From Herpetosiphonaceae bacterium (lineage in GTDB: Bacteria; Chloroflexota; Chloroflexia; Chloroflexales; Kallotenuaceae), in assembly GCA_013821605.1 (NCBI GenBank), contig JACDGP010000002.1, positions 46,645 to 102,049 on the forward strand: a DNA stretch of 55,405 nt, given 5' to 3'. The notes below the pieces were generated by a model. It saw only the letters and a list, made by a program, of their open reading frames with translations, searched no databases and was not told where the DNA came from. Shown here one piece after another: positions 9,074 to 16,930 of this stretch (positions are counted from its first letter, which is position 1; every line of letters begins with the position of its first letter). The position numbers were made by a program, and so were the translations under genes.

Positions 9074-9102
9074 TTGACAGCGCCCAATGGTCCTTTTATA
9101 GT
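9074..9102 (+). promoter_or_regulatory. Strong predicted promoter of rlmI, leaderless
   Basis: TTGACA (9074-9079), an exact 17-base spacer and TATAGT (9097-9102). The rlmI ATG at 9110 is seven bases after the -10 box, where transcription should start, and no Shine-Dalgarno sequence lies between. Confidence 0.75.
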
Positions 9103-9109
9103 AGCCAGC

Positions 9110-10312
9110 ATGAAACTACCTGTCGTCAGAGTTGAGCCAAGCTTGCGTCAGACGCTGAGCATCGGCCATCCGTGGATCTACCGTACCCAACTGCATGACG
9201 AGCCGAATCGTGAAAGCGGGAGTTGGGTTGAGGTGCGTGCGGGCAATTTCTCGGCGATTGGGCTATGGGATGACGAGGGCGCAATTGCGATCCGACTCTT
9301 CAGTCGTTCATTGTTGCCCGACGCGCGTTGGCTGCGAGCGCGCGTCCAGGAGGCCTGGCTGGCCCGCGAGCCGTTGCGTAGGACGGAGACGACGGCCTAC
9401 CGCTGGCTGTATGGCGAAAGCGAAGGTGTGCCGGGGCTCACGGTCGATCTCTACGGCCCGTTTGCCGTGATACGCAGTTATGCCAGCAGCCTTGAAGGGT
9501 TAGTGGAGCCGGTCTCTGATGCTTTACGGGCGGCGACGCCACTCCAAGGGATTGTGTGGCGACGCCACCGGGGCGAAGGGAGCGAGGAAGGTAACGAACA
9601 TACGAGCGTGGATGCGGGCAAGGTACAACTCCTGTGGGGTCAGCTACCTCCTGAAGACTTAATCGTGCGTGAACATGGCCTACAATTTCGCGCGAATCTC
9701 TTGCAAGGCCAAAAGACCGGCTTATTCCTTGACCAGCGCGAAAACCGGAAGCTGCTTGCCGAGTATGCGCGCGGACGGAGCATGCTGAACTGCTTTGCGT
9801 ATACTGGGGCCTTCGGTGTCTATGCCTTGCGCGGCGGCGCGACCACGGTCACAAGTTGTGACTTGGCCGCCGCAGCTGCCGAAGAAAGTCGCAGCAACCT
9901 GCTGCTTAATGGCTATGACCCTGACGCGCATCCCTTCATGGTCACCGATTGCTTCGACCTGCTCGGAGAGTTCGTGCAGCGCAAGCGCAGCTTCGATATG
10001 GTGGTGCTGGATCCGCCGAGCTTCGCACACTCGCGCCGCCAACTGCCAGGGGCACTCCGCGCGTACGGTCGCTTGAATACGTTAGGCATCCAGTGTGTCG
10101 CGCCCGGCGGTCTGCTGGCTACGGCGAGTTGTACGGCGCAGGTTGGGCTGGATGAGTTTCGATCCATGCTGGCCGGTGCCGCGCAAGCGGCAGGACGGCG
10201 GCTGATCATCATCCATGAAGCAGGGCAACCGCTCGATCATCCCGTCGCCGCGCACTTCCCCGAAGGCCGCTATCTCAAGTTCGTGTTGACACGCGTGTTA
10301 CCGCTGGTCTGA
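9110..10312 (+). CDS. rlmI: RlmI-type 23S rRNA cytosine-5 methyltransferase
   Basis: Likely methylates C5 of a cytosine in 23S rRNA (C1962 in E. coli numbering). The PUA-like N-terminal domain begins with the typical HPWIYRTQ (about 19-26). The Rossmann core has GLFLDQRENR, then NCFAYTGAFGVYALRGGA as SAM motif I. VLDPPSFA is motif IV, and TASCT gives the catalytic cysteine region. The 400-residue length is normal. The start was set by the promoter and by homology beginning at KLPVV; the longer open frame from 8987 lies upstream of the promoter. The last seven codons form one arm of a perfect hairpin. Confidence 0.88.
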   Translation: MKLPVVRVEPSLRQTLSIGHPWIYRTQLHDEPNRESGSWVEVRAGNFSAIGLWDDEGAIAIRLFSRSLLPDARWLRARVQEAWLAREPLRRTETTAYRWLYGESEGVPGLTVDLYGPFAVIRSYASSLEGLVEPVSDALRAATPLQGIVWRRHRGEGSEEGNEHTSVDAGKVQLLWGQLPPEDLIVREHGLQFRANLLQGQKTGLFLDQRENRKLLAEYARGRSMLNCFAYTGAFGVYALRGGATTVTSCDLAAAAAEESRSNLLLNGYDPDAHPFMVTDCFDLLGEFVQRKRSFDMVVLDPPSFAHSRRQLPGALRAYGRLNTLGIQCVAPGGLLATASCTAQVGLDEFRSMLAGAAQAAGRRLIIIHEAGQPLDHPVAAHFPEGRYLKFVLTRVLPLV

Positions 10313-10347
10313 TCTCCACGCTCCAGGACCAGCGGTAACACGCGTGT
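10289..10347 (+). terminator. Perfect 21-bp palindrome with rlmI stop codon in the loop
   Basis: Arms 10289-10309 and 10327-10347 match exactly over 21 bases with a 17-base loop that starts with the rlmI TGA. It lies in the gap to the convergent pgsA-like gene, so it could act for both strands. There is no U-run on either side, so classical intrinsic termination is not certain. Confidence 0.6.
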
Positions 10348-10429
10348 GGTCGAGATCCGCTCCATCATGGGTGCCATCTTCTACCGACTGCGTACCAGAT
10401 GCCAATGGCGGCATGGACTATGCACTCGG

Positions 10430-11002
10430 CTAACGGCCCTCCAACCCTTGCCCCCGTAACCATCGCCAGTAACGCCGACCATATTCGACTAATGAGATCG
10501 CCAGCGGCAGCAGCGTAAAGTTAAGCAGGCGCCGCCCCCATGGCTGGACATCGAGCATATATAATAACAACGCTCCAGTCAATGACACCGTCGTTGCTTT
10601 GCCTGCGTAATTCGATGCCACTACCTGCGACGACTCGCGAAAGATAAGTGCTGTGCCTGTCACAATCGCTGCATCCCGCCCCAGCAGCAAATAGGTAATC
10701 CACCACGGCAAATGATGCCGCACACTCATTGCCACCGCGACGCTGTCCAATGTCAGCTTGTCAGCGATTGGGTCAAGGATCTTACCAAGTTCCGAGACCT
10801 CCCCACGTGACCGGGCCAACGGACCATCGACCGCATCCGTCGCCATCCCAACTGCGATCACCAGCAATGCTTTCCGCTCACCGTCCGGGCGTAGCAAAAA
10901 GTTGACGGTCGGAGCGACCAACACCAGCCGGAAGAGTGATAACCAGTTCGCAGGATAACGCAGTTCTTGTCGCGTAAAGACTCTACGCATCGTCTGCAAC
11001 AC
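10430..11002 (-). CDS. pgsA: CDP-alcohol phosphatidyltransferase (PgsA-like)
   Basis: Integral membrane enzyme transferring a phosphatidyl group from CDP-diacylglycerol to an alcohol, most likely glycerol-3-phosphate. The complete family signature DG-x2-AR-x8-G-x3-D-x3-D is present, running from DAVDGPLAR to LDPIADK. Several hydrophobic helices follow. The length of about 190 residues fits PgsA. The GTG at 11002 is preceded by GGAGG at five bases; an ATG at 10990 or a GTG at 11038 are alternatives. It overlaps the upstream membrane-protein gene, in a cinA-led operon; pgsA next to cinA is a common bacterial arrangement. Confidence 0.8.
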   Translation of the reverse strand: MLQTMRRVFTRQELRYPANWLSLFRLVLVAPTVNFLLRPDGERKALLVIAVGMATDAVDGPLARSRGEVSELGKILDPIADKLTLDSVAVAMSVRHHLPWWITYLLLGRDAAIVTGTALIFRESSQVVASNYAGKATTVSLTGALLLYMLDVQPWGRRLLNFTLLPLAISLVEYGRRYWRWLRGQGLEGR

Positions 11003-11618
11003 TAGCACCTCCATAGCTTGGAACATGAGGGCTTTCACGTTGTAAACGTCCTGTCCAAGCGGCTGTCAAACCTGCCAGCACTGCAAGTGCGCTCAGCGCC
11101 AACAGTGGCGACCACAACAGCAGCACCACCACCAGCAGCAACAGCAGATGCTTGGTCATTTCCAGCAGCATCAGCACCAACGCACCTCGTGCAATAGCAA
11201 CATACTCACGGACCCATGCCGAAAACCAGTACACTGCCGTGCCGCCAAAGAAGCAAGCAACGGCTAGGGGCTGGACCGGCAGCGGCGTTGGCACCGCCGC
11301 CACAATCAATGCAGCGACCAGCGGGCGTAGCAACGATTGCAGGCGCGCGTGCAGATGCGCATTGCCCATTCTCAACGGTGCGAGGTATTGCCCATCACGC
11401 ACCCGGATCGGGACAAAATACAGATTGGCGAATGCTTGCAAGATCGCCAGCAACGCAATGATGGTCAGACTCCAGCCATGTGCAAATGGCAGAAGTTCAG
11501 GCTGCAGCGCAATGCCATGATTGAACGTTAAGAGTCCTAGGGCCAGCAGCGCCAGTGGTGCATCCAGCCCTGCTAGCACCACCAGTGCTACACCTAGGAC
11601 CCCTAGATGCCAGGTCAT
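10983..11618 (-). CDS. Multi-spanning membrane protein, DUF4126-like
   Basis: A 211-residue, very hydrophobic protein with five or six predicted helices. The ALLALLQ-type second helix, a short basic link and a LRPLVAALIVAA helix resemble the DUF4126 family, whose function is unknown. The assignment is tentative, from the spacing of helices and glycine/proline pattern. It lies between a DUF4013-like gene and the pgsA-like gene, overlapping the latter, so it is probably made together with them. Confidence 0.6.
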   Translation of the reverse strand: MTWHLGVLGVALVVLAGLDAPLALLALGLLTFNHGIALQPELLPFAHGWSLTIIALLAILQAFANLYFVPIRVRDGQYLAPLRMGNAHLHARLQSLLRPLVAALIVAAVPTPLPVQPLAVACFFGGTAVYWFSAWVREYVAIARGALVLMLLEMTKHLLLLLVVVLLLWSPLLALSALAVLAGLTAAWTGRLQRESPHVPSYGGASVADDA

Positions 11619-11635
11619 GCCATCACATACATCTG

Positions 11636-12370
11636 TTATCGCCTGTGAGCTTCAGCAAACCTGCGCCGTTCAAGCTCAGCTACAGCCGCAGCATACAACT
11701 GAACGACCACGAGCCGAGCGTAAAAAAAGCTGCTCATCCCCAACCAGATCACTCCGAGCCGTATCCACCCACTAAGTGGCACCGACCAACCGAGCGCCAG
11801 TACGACCAGTGCGAGGGCATAAAATGGCAGCGTTTGCAGCCGTGCCGGTCCATACGCGGTCAGCGCAGGTTGTCGTAATCCCTGCCGTATTAGCTTGGTC
11901 TCAAGCGCCGCGCTGATGCCGCCGTCCCGCACAAACAGCACCTTGCTCACGATTCCGGCACTGCTTGCCCAGACCAGCACCACATAACCTGCAACGAGTA
12001 TAGCAAGCACCTGTGTGATAGTCTGGCGCAGCGGCCCTTCAATCCAGATGCCCATGATCAGGCTCACTACCAGCACACCAAAGGCACCAAGTAGGCAGGG
12101 AAACGCAAAGAAGAAAAAATCAATAATGATCCCGAAAAAGCCGATCAGCAACTTGGTGCTCCAATCGGCCCAGCGCGGCAAGGGCGTCGGAAACCCACGC
12201 TGAATATTTTCGATGCTTTCAAGCTGATAACCTTCAGCGATCGACCAGCCAACAATACTCGTTAGCAGTGCTCCCCCGATCAGCACCTTGTACCACCAAT
12301 GCCCGTCACGGTGGATATTTCCCAAGGCAGCTTTAAGGGTTGCTGCGGGCGGCTGTTGTCCTACGTACAC
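11636..12370 (-). CDS. Multi-spanning membrane protein, DUF4013-like
   Basis: A 244-residue protein. A soluble N-terminal stretch is followed by hydrophobic helices at about 27-47, 78-110, 118-145 and 185-230. A GGISAALETKLIRQGL-like amphipathic segment sits between helices, as in DUF4013 proteins of unknown function. It starts with GTG at 12370, three bases after the cinA stop, with GGAG six bases upstream. It is probably cotranscribed with cinA and pgsA. Confidence 0.6.
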   Translation of the reverse strand: MYVGQQPPAATLKAALGNIHRDGHWWYKVLIGGALLTSIVGWSIAEGYQLESIENIQRGFPTPLPRWADWSTKLLIGFFGIIIDFFFFAFPCLLGAFGVLVVSLIMGIWIEGPLRQTITQVLAILVAGYVVLVWASSAGIVSKVLFVRDGGISAALETKLIRQGLRQPALTAYGPARLQTLPFYALALVVLALGWSVPLSGWIRLGVIWLGMSSFFYARLVVVQLYAAAVAELERRRFAEAHRR

Positions 12371-12373
12371 GCC

Positions 12374-13561
12374 CTACTCCATTCGTTCGAGGCGTCGCCG
12401 CAGCATTTCGACGGCCGAGACAGCCAAAATATCATAACCCGTCTCAATATGCAGGTCGAAGCCGCGCGCCGCGTACTCCGTGGTTATACCATCGCTCAAC
12501 GCTAAATGCACCAGTGTCGATCCTTCTGCCGCCTGACCCTCACACATCGCCGCTAACCCAAAGACCGGACTGGCCACTTTCCCCGCCTGTTGAGCCGCCA
12601 CCTGCGCCTCATGCTCAACTTGAAGTTGAGTCAACGGTCGAGTGCTGGCCGTAATGATGACACTGCCAGCCTTGAGGGCCGCTCGTCCTCCCTCAACGCT
12701 GGCCAGTAATTGAAAGACCGGTGCCTTGACCAATGTTTCCCGCAGGTGCAACACCATCGGTTGCTGTGCCAACAAGCGCCCTACATGTTCTTCAAGCTTT
12801 TCATCAGCGAGCAAATGCGTACCGAAGCGTTCAGTCATCGTCGCCAGCAGCGGAGCTATCAGTGCCTCAGCTTCTTCCCGCGTGTTCGCGCTTGCCGCCA
12901 ATCGGATGGTATGCTGCCCACCTTTGGCTGTAATTCCGACCACCGGATTCGGGAGGTTAAAGAACTCTGCGATCCGCTCACCTGCAGCAGCTTCTGTAAG
13001 ACCGCTTACATGCACTTCGCGCACAACCCGTACTGTATTGACGCCCTTCTGTTCGCGCAGGAACGGCAGCAAGGCGTGCTCGGTCAACCATTTCAATTCG
13101 CTCGGTACCCCCGGCAGTGCGGCAATCAATCGTCCCTCGCGTTCAGCAACAAAGGCTGGTGCCGTACCGCGTGGGTTACGTATAACGAACGCGCCTTGCG
13201 GTACGTAGGCTTGCTGACGATTCGAAGGGCTCATCGTCCGCTTAAACGTGGCGAAACGCGCGGCGATCTCATCCAGCAACTCCTGGTGAAACTCAAGTGG
13301 CCGGTCGAGTGCCTGCGCGATGGCCTCGCGTGTCAAGTCATCACCGGTCGGCCCGAGACCACCAGAGCAGATCACGAGTTCGCTGCGTTCGCTGGCGCGG
13401 CGAATCAGCTCTACCATGACCGGCAGGTCATCGTTTACCAGAGTGACCCGCACGACCGGCACTCCCACATCACCTAGTTGACGAGCTAAGTAGGCGCTGT
13501 TGGTATCGACCGTAACCCCTAGCAGCAGTTCGGTCCCAATCGCAATAATTTCTGCATTCAT
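12374..13561 (-). CDS. cinA: CinA-family protein
   Basis: The N-terminal MoCF domain starts at AEIIAIGTELLLG and has SGGLGPTGDDLT (about 66-77), the molybdopterin-binding-like motif. Next is the central COG1058 part with ALPGVPSE, then a C-terminal CinA/PncC-like domain from about residue 255. In related proteins the two halves are an ADP-ribose pyrophosphatase and an NMN deamidase of pyridine nucleotide salvage. The C-terminal domain here looks divergent: the usual GxxxxxGGL and SxG stretches of PncC are poorly kept, so deamidase activity is doubtful. It leads the four-gene operon. Confidence 0.85.
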   Translation of the reverse strand: MNAEIIAIGTELLLGVTVDTNSAYLARQLGDVGVPVVRVTLVNDDLPVMVELIRRASERSELVICSGGLGPTGDDLTREAIAQALDRPLEFHQELLDEIAARFATFKRTMSPSNRQQAYVPQGAFVIRNPRGTAPAFVAEREGRLIAALPGVPSELKWLTEHALLPFLREQKGVNTVRVVREVHVSGLTEAAAGERIAEFFNLPNPVVGITAKGGQHTIRLAASANTREEAEALIAPLLATMTERFGTHLLADEKLEEHVGRLLAQQPMVLHLRETLVKAPVFQLLASVEGGRAALKAGSVIITASTRPLTQLQVEHEAQVAAQQAGKVASPVFGLAAMCEGQAAEGSTLVHLALSDGITTEYAARGFDLHIETGYDILAVSAVEMLRRRLERME

Positions 13562-13707
13562 ACATACCCTACCCGGTCTAAGGTTGCTAGCTATGAATCA
13601 AGCAGCGCAGACACGCGAATACGAGCTCGCTCGCTACGCGTGCTGCGCCTTCCAACGCTACACGACACTCAGCACCATCAACGACCTCGGCGTGCGGCAC
13701 TCGGCAC

Positions 13708-13941
13708 TCACACCTTGACGAGCGTTGTATCACCTTCCGCTACGCGCGTATTGAACTCGGCCCATAGCTCAGCCTCACGCTCTTTGGCCGCCTGCTTGCC
13801 GCTGTTCACGGCCCCATCCCACAACAGCGCCAAGTTACTGCGCGTTTCATCACCAGTCTTGGGCGTGGTAAACACAATGACGCCTGCCCCCACGACCGCG
13901 CCGAATAATAGTCCGCCCACAAACTTCCCAAAACTGCCCAT
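13708..13941 (-). CDS. YtxH-domain small protein
   Basis: A 77-residue protein with a glycine-rich hydrophobic N-terminal helix (about 4-26), the TTPKTGDETR motif typical of YtxH proteins, and a charged helical tail. YtxH proteins are membrane-associated and often linked to general stress; the function is unknown. GGAGGA precedes the ATG and a promoter lies about 50 bases upstream, so it is a single-gene unit. Confidence 0.75.
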   Translation of the reverse strand: MGSFGKFVGGLLFGAVVGAGVIVFTTPKTGDETRSNLALLWDGAVNSGKQAAKEREAELWAEFNTRVAEGDTTLVKV

Positions 13942-13993
13942 GATCGGCTCCTCCGTCAGCTATAGCATCTATCGAGATTACTTCGTTGCGTCG

Positions 13994-14023
13994 ATTATAC
14001 GTTACGACTGCTCTGCCTAGCAA
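13994..14023 (-). promoter_or_regulatory. Predicted promoter of ytxH-like gene
   Basis: Minus-strand TTGCTA (14023-14018), an 18-base spacer and TATAAT (13999-13994), in the gap between thrS and the ytxH-like gene. A normal Shine-Dalgarno site lies just before the ATG, so this transcript has a leader of about 50 bases. Confidence 0.5.
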
Positions 14024-14111
14024 TCCCTGCACCGCCAACGAGTAACGAGCTATCAGCCATGAGAACTGAGTAAAGGCGCACGGTAAGGTCCACCCCTTGC
14101 CAAACTTGCTC

Positions 14112-14165
14112 TCGTCCTCAGTCCTCAGTCCTCAACACTCATTACTTCGTCCTCGTTACTCCGTC
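14112..14165. repeat. Degenerate GTCCTC-type low-complexity repeat
   Basis: Short repeats of a TCCTCAG-like heptamer, first exact then degenerate, run through the region after the thrS stop and into its last codons. No protein or hairpin is evident. It may be replication-slippage filler. Confidence 0.5.
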
Positions 14166-15964
14166 CTGTCCTTCCGGGACCGCGCCTCTTCCAGCATGCG
14201 CTCTTGCACGGCGTTGACCGGCAGCGCACCCAAATCCAAGCCATGGCGTAACCGTACAGCCATCGCATTGGCTTCTTGTTCCTTATCGCCGATCACCAGC
14301 ATATACGGCACCTTTTGCAACTGTGCCCGTCGAATCTTGTTATTCATACGCTCGCTACTCGCATCGACCTCCACCCGCAGACCGGCTGCTTTGAACTGCC
14401 TCGCGACGCCATACGCGTACGCTGCATGCCGATCAGCAATGGGCACCAGGACGGCTTGTACCGGTGCCAGCCACACGGGAAATGCACCAGCGAAATGTTC
14501 GATCACCATCCCAAAAAAGCGTTCCCACGAGCCCGTCACGGCTCGGTGGATTAGCACCGGCGTATGCGCCTGACCATCCTCACCAATATATTCACATCCC
14601 AGGCGAGTTGGTTGAATGAAATCGACCTGAATCGTCGAAAGCTGCCATTCGCGGCCCAGCACATCGCGCGCAATAAAGTCGGCTTTCGGACCGTAGAAGG
14701 CTGCCTCACCCTCGGCCGGCACATACTCGACATCATTCGCGTCCAGCGCAGATATCAGGGCTGCTGTCGCTTTGTCCCACTTTTCGTCGTCGGCGACATA
14801 CTTGCCTTCTGTGTCACGCAACGAGAGCCGCACATAGTAGCTTTCAAAGCCATACGTATTGAATACCTCGCGAATCAGCTGCAAAGCCAAGCTGAACTCG
14901 CTCCCGATCTGCTCCGGCGTGCAGAAGACGTGGCAATCATCTTGCGTGAGCGCGCGCACACGCGTCATGCCGCTCAACTCGCCAGTTTTTTCATAGCGGT
15001 AGAGCGTAGCAAACTCGGCCCAGCGCAGCGGCAACTCGCGGTAAGAGTGTAAGCCCATCTCTTTGTACAAGGTCATGTGCGACGGGCAGTTCATGGCCTT
15101 TAGCCGGAAGACCAGACCATGCTCGGCATCCTCAACCATCGGCGGAAACATCGCATCGCTATAATGTTCCAGATGGCCTGAACGAGCATACAATGACTCT
15201 TTGACCAGATTGCCCGTCCATACATGCTCGTAGCCATAGCGTGTCTGCGTTTCTCGGACGTACTCCTCCATGAGATAACGCATGATCTCCCCTTTAGGTG
15301 TCAGCAGCGGTAAGCCCGGGCCGACATCATCAGAGAAGTAGAACAAGCCTAGATCTTTGCCAAGCTTTCGGTGGTCGCGCTTCTTCGCCTCCTCCAGCTT
15401 GTACAAGTAATCATCGAGTTCTTTACGCGATGGCCAAACTGTGCCATAAATGCGTTGCAGTTGCGGTCGCTTTTCGTCACCGCGCCAATACGCCCCTGAG
15501 ACGCGCAGCAGCTTAAACGCATCCGGCTTGATCGTCCCCGTCGAGTCGACATGCGGCCCCTTGCACAGATCCTCAAACGTATCATGTTTATACGTTGAGA
15601 TAACTTTATTCCCCGCCGCAGCCTTTTCGCCGTACTCATCCTGACCCTGGGCCAACCCCTCGATTAACTCCAGCTTATAAGGCTGGTCATGGAACAGTTG
15701 GCGCGCCTCCGCCGCCGATACTTCTCGGTAGTGAAAAGGATGTTTGCCTTGCACGATGCGCCGCATCCGCTTCTCGATCTCTTGCAGATCATCCGGTGTC
15801 AACGCCCGTGGCAGGTCGAAATCATAGTAGAAACCATTCTCCACGGGCGGCCCGATGGCAATTTTGCCTTCGGGGAACATTTCCAGCACCGCCTCTGCCA
15901 TCACATGCGCCGTTGAGTGGCGCAGTTTATACAGAGGATCATTGTCGGCTGTAACAACTGGCAT
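14156..15964 (-). CDS. thrS: Threonyl-tRNA synthetase, without TGS domain
   Basis: Charges tRNA-Thr and hydrolyses mischarged Ser-tRNA-Thr. The editing domain has HSTAH (about 16-20) and a later CKGPHVDS. The class II core has motif 2 around YRYEKTGELSGMTRVR, and zinc ligands appear in NCPSH, DDCHVF and LIHRA. A C-terminal anticodon-binding domain follows. At 602 residues it starts directly at the editing domain and lacks the roughly 60-residue TGS domain found in E. coli ThrS. AAGGAGG is placed well before the ATG at 15964. It is the second gene of a T-box-controlled operon. Confidence 0.95.
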   Translation of the reverse strand: MPVVTADNDPLYKLRHSTAHVMAEAVLEMFPEGKIAIGPPVENGFYYDFDLPRALTPDDLQEIEKRMRRIVQGKHPFHYREVSAAEARQLFHDQPYKLELIEGLAQGQDEYGEKAAAGNKVISTYKHDTFEDLCKGPHVDSTGTIKPDAFKLLRVSGAYWRGDEKRPQLQRIYGTVWPSRKELDDYLYKLEEAKKRDHRKLGKDLGLFYFSDDVGPGLPLLTPKGEIMRYLMEEYVRETQTRYGYEHVWTGNLVKESLYARSGHLEHYSDAMFPPMVEDAEHGLVFRLKAMNCPSHMTLYKEMGLHSYRELPLRWAEFATLYRYEKTGELSGMTRVRALTQDDCHVFCTPEQIGSEFSLALQLIREVFNTYGFESYYVRLSLRDTEGKYVADDEKWDKATAALISALDANDVEYVPAEGEAAFYGPKADFIARDVLGREWQLSTIQVDFIQPTRLGCEYIGEDGQAHTPVLIHRAVTGSWERFFGMVIEHFAGAFPVWLAPVQAVLVPIADRHAAYAYGVARQFKAAGLRVEVDASSERMNNKIRRAQLQKVPYMLVIGDKEQEANAMAVRLRHGLDLGALPVNAVQERMLEEARSRKDRTE

Positions 15965-15991
15965 AACTACCTCCTTAACGGTACCTCATTA

Positions 15992-16588
15992 TCATTGCAG
16001 TGTAATTGTCACAATACCTTGCCCAAGCTCCACGCCGGTTACCCGGCGGTTCAGTGAAGCAAGGTCACTGTTCAAACTGTCTTCCATCACGTGTACAAAG
16101 GGCTGGATGTCAACAAAAAAGTTTGCTGGCGGTCCCAATTGCGGGTTGGTTGCCACAATCCGTCCGTTCTGCACTGCTACGCCCGCCTGCGCCGTGCTGG
16201 TGAAACCGCGGACGGCAACGTCCGCAGTGATCACTCCTGGTACAAAATGCACGACGACACTATCAATCCCCTGGAACTGATCCTTGTGGTCTTGTAACCA
16301 CTGGTTCGCATCAGCCTCGCTAATGACAATGCGACCGGCTGGTACATCTGCTGGGGCAAGATTCTCTTGGGGCACAGGTTGAGGATTAGTCTGATCGGGT
16401 ACGGTCCCCCCTGGCACCTGCTGCGCGATCCGTCGCTGGATCACCCGCGTAAGCAACGGCCGACCCACATAGCGAATCAAGAGGAGGCTCCCAAGTACCA
16501 CCAAAATCAGGGCGGCCAGGGCAACCAGTAGACAGCGACCGGCCGATGATCCGCGCCGCCGTTCCTCATATTCATATCGATAGCTCAA
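15992..16588 (-). CDS. Small membrane-anchored protein of unknown function under T-box control
   Basis: 198 residues: a charged tyrosine/arginine-rich N-terminal tail, one transmembrane helix (about 20-43), a proline/glutamine linker (about 60-85), then an exported domain of about 110 residues with beta-strand character. I do not recognise a family with confidence; the exported part vaguely resembles DUF2140/LptC-like beta-rich domains. It begins with TTG and has AAGGAG at five bases. It is the first gene after the thrS T-box terminator and only 27 bases before thrS, so it is expressed when charged tRNA-Thr is low. Confidence 0.65.
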   Translation of the reverse strand: MSYRYEYEERRRGSSAGRCLLVALAALILVVLGSLLLIRYVGRPLLTRVIQRRIAQQVPGGTVPDQTNPQPVPQENLAPADVPAGRIVISEADANQWLQDHKDQFQGIDSVVVHFVPGVITADVAVRGFTSTAQAGVAVQNGRIVATNPQLGPPANFFVDIQPFVHVMEDSLNSDLASLNRRVTGVELGQGIVTITLQ

Positions 16589-16599
16589 AATAGCTCCTT

Positions 16600-16895
16600 A
16601 AAACAAAACACCTCCATCCCCAAGGGACGAAGGCTTGCTCCGTGGTTCCACCCTGCTTGAGCACGTGCTGCTCATTGGCCGCTCCCGCACTCACTCATAA
16701 GCCCGTTAACGGGAGCTACTCGTAGCCGCCTACTCAATGCAATGCATCCTTCGGGGCCAAGCTCAGAGATGGTTTTCGCGCCGGTCATGGTGGCGGTGCT
16801 CGCAGCCGTTGGCACCCCCGCTCTGTAACCCGATCTCGCCGCTACTCGTCCTCGTCATCGCCACACTCGCCAATACCGGCGGTGTCTATTCAACT
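16600..16895 (-). promoter_or_regulatory. T-box riboswitch (threonine)
   Basis: Transcribed leader of about 295 bases. In order it has an AGTA box after GACGAGGACG, stem-I distal elements (AGAGCGGGGG and GCTGCGAGC), and a likely specifier ACC (Thr) at 16773-16771 followed by TCTGAGC. The T-box proper, AGGGTGGAACCACGG, is at 16654-16640. A terminator hairpin (16633-16611) with a T-rich tail follows. Uncharged tRNA-Thr should favour the antiterminator and turn on the anchored-protein gene and thrS. The T-box and terminator are clear; the specifier position is inferred from its context and the downstream gene. Confidence 0.9.
16601..16633 (-). terminator. T-box leader terminator
   Basis: On the minus strand a ten-pair stem (arms about 16633-16624 and 16620-16611, with two G-U pairs) and a tiny loop, followed by TGTTTTGTTT. 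It directly follows the T-box motif and would compete with the T-box antiterminator. Confidence 0.8.
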
Positions 16896-16901
16896 AGCAG
16901 T

Positions 16902-16930
16902 ATTCTAACGGGTGCACATACCGCTGTCAA
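16902..16930 (-). promoter_or_regulatory. Promoter of the T-box/thrS operon
   Basis: Minus-strand TTGACA (16930-16925), a 17-base spacer and TAGAAT (16907-16902), starting right after the stop codon of the HTH gene. Transcription should begin near 16895. Confidence 0.8.

Noticed and set aside
10289-10347. Terminal inverted repeats of an insertion sequence or MITE
   Set aside because: The arms enclose only 17 bases, with no target duplication or transposase; a gene-end hairpin fits better.
12710-13477. A 255-codon plus-strand frame opposite cinA
   Set aside because: Lies wholly inside cinA on the other strand, with no domain pattern and no promoter.
14112-14165. CRISPR-like short repeats
   Set aside because: Repeat units are 6-8 bases, degenerate, with no spacers and no cas genes.
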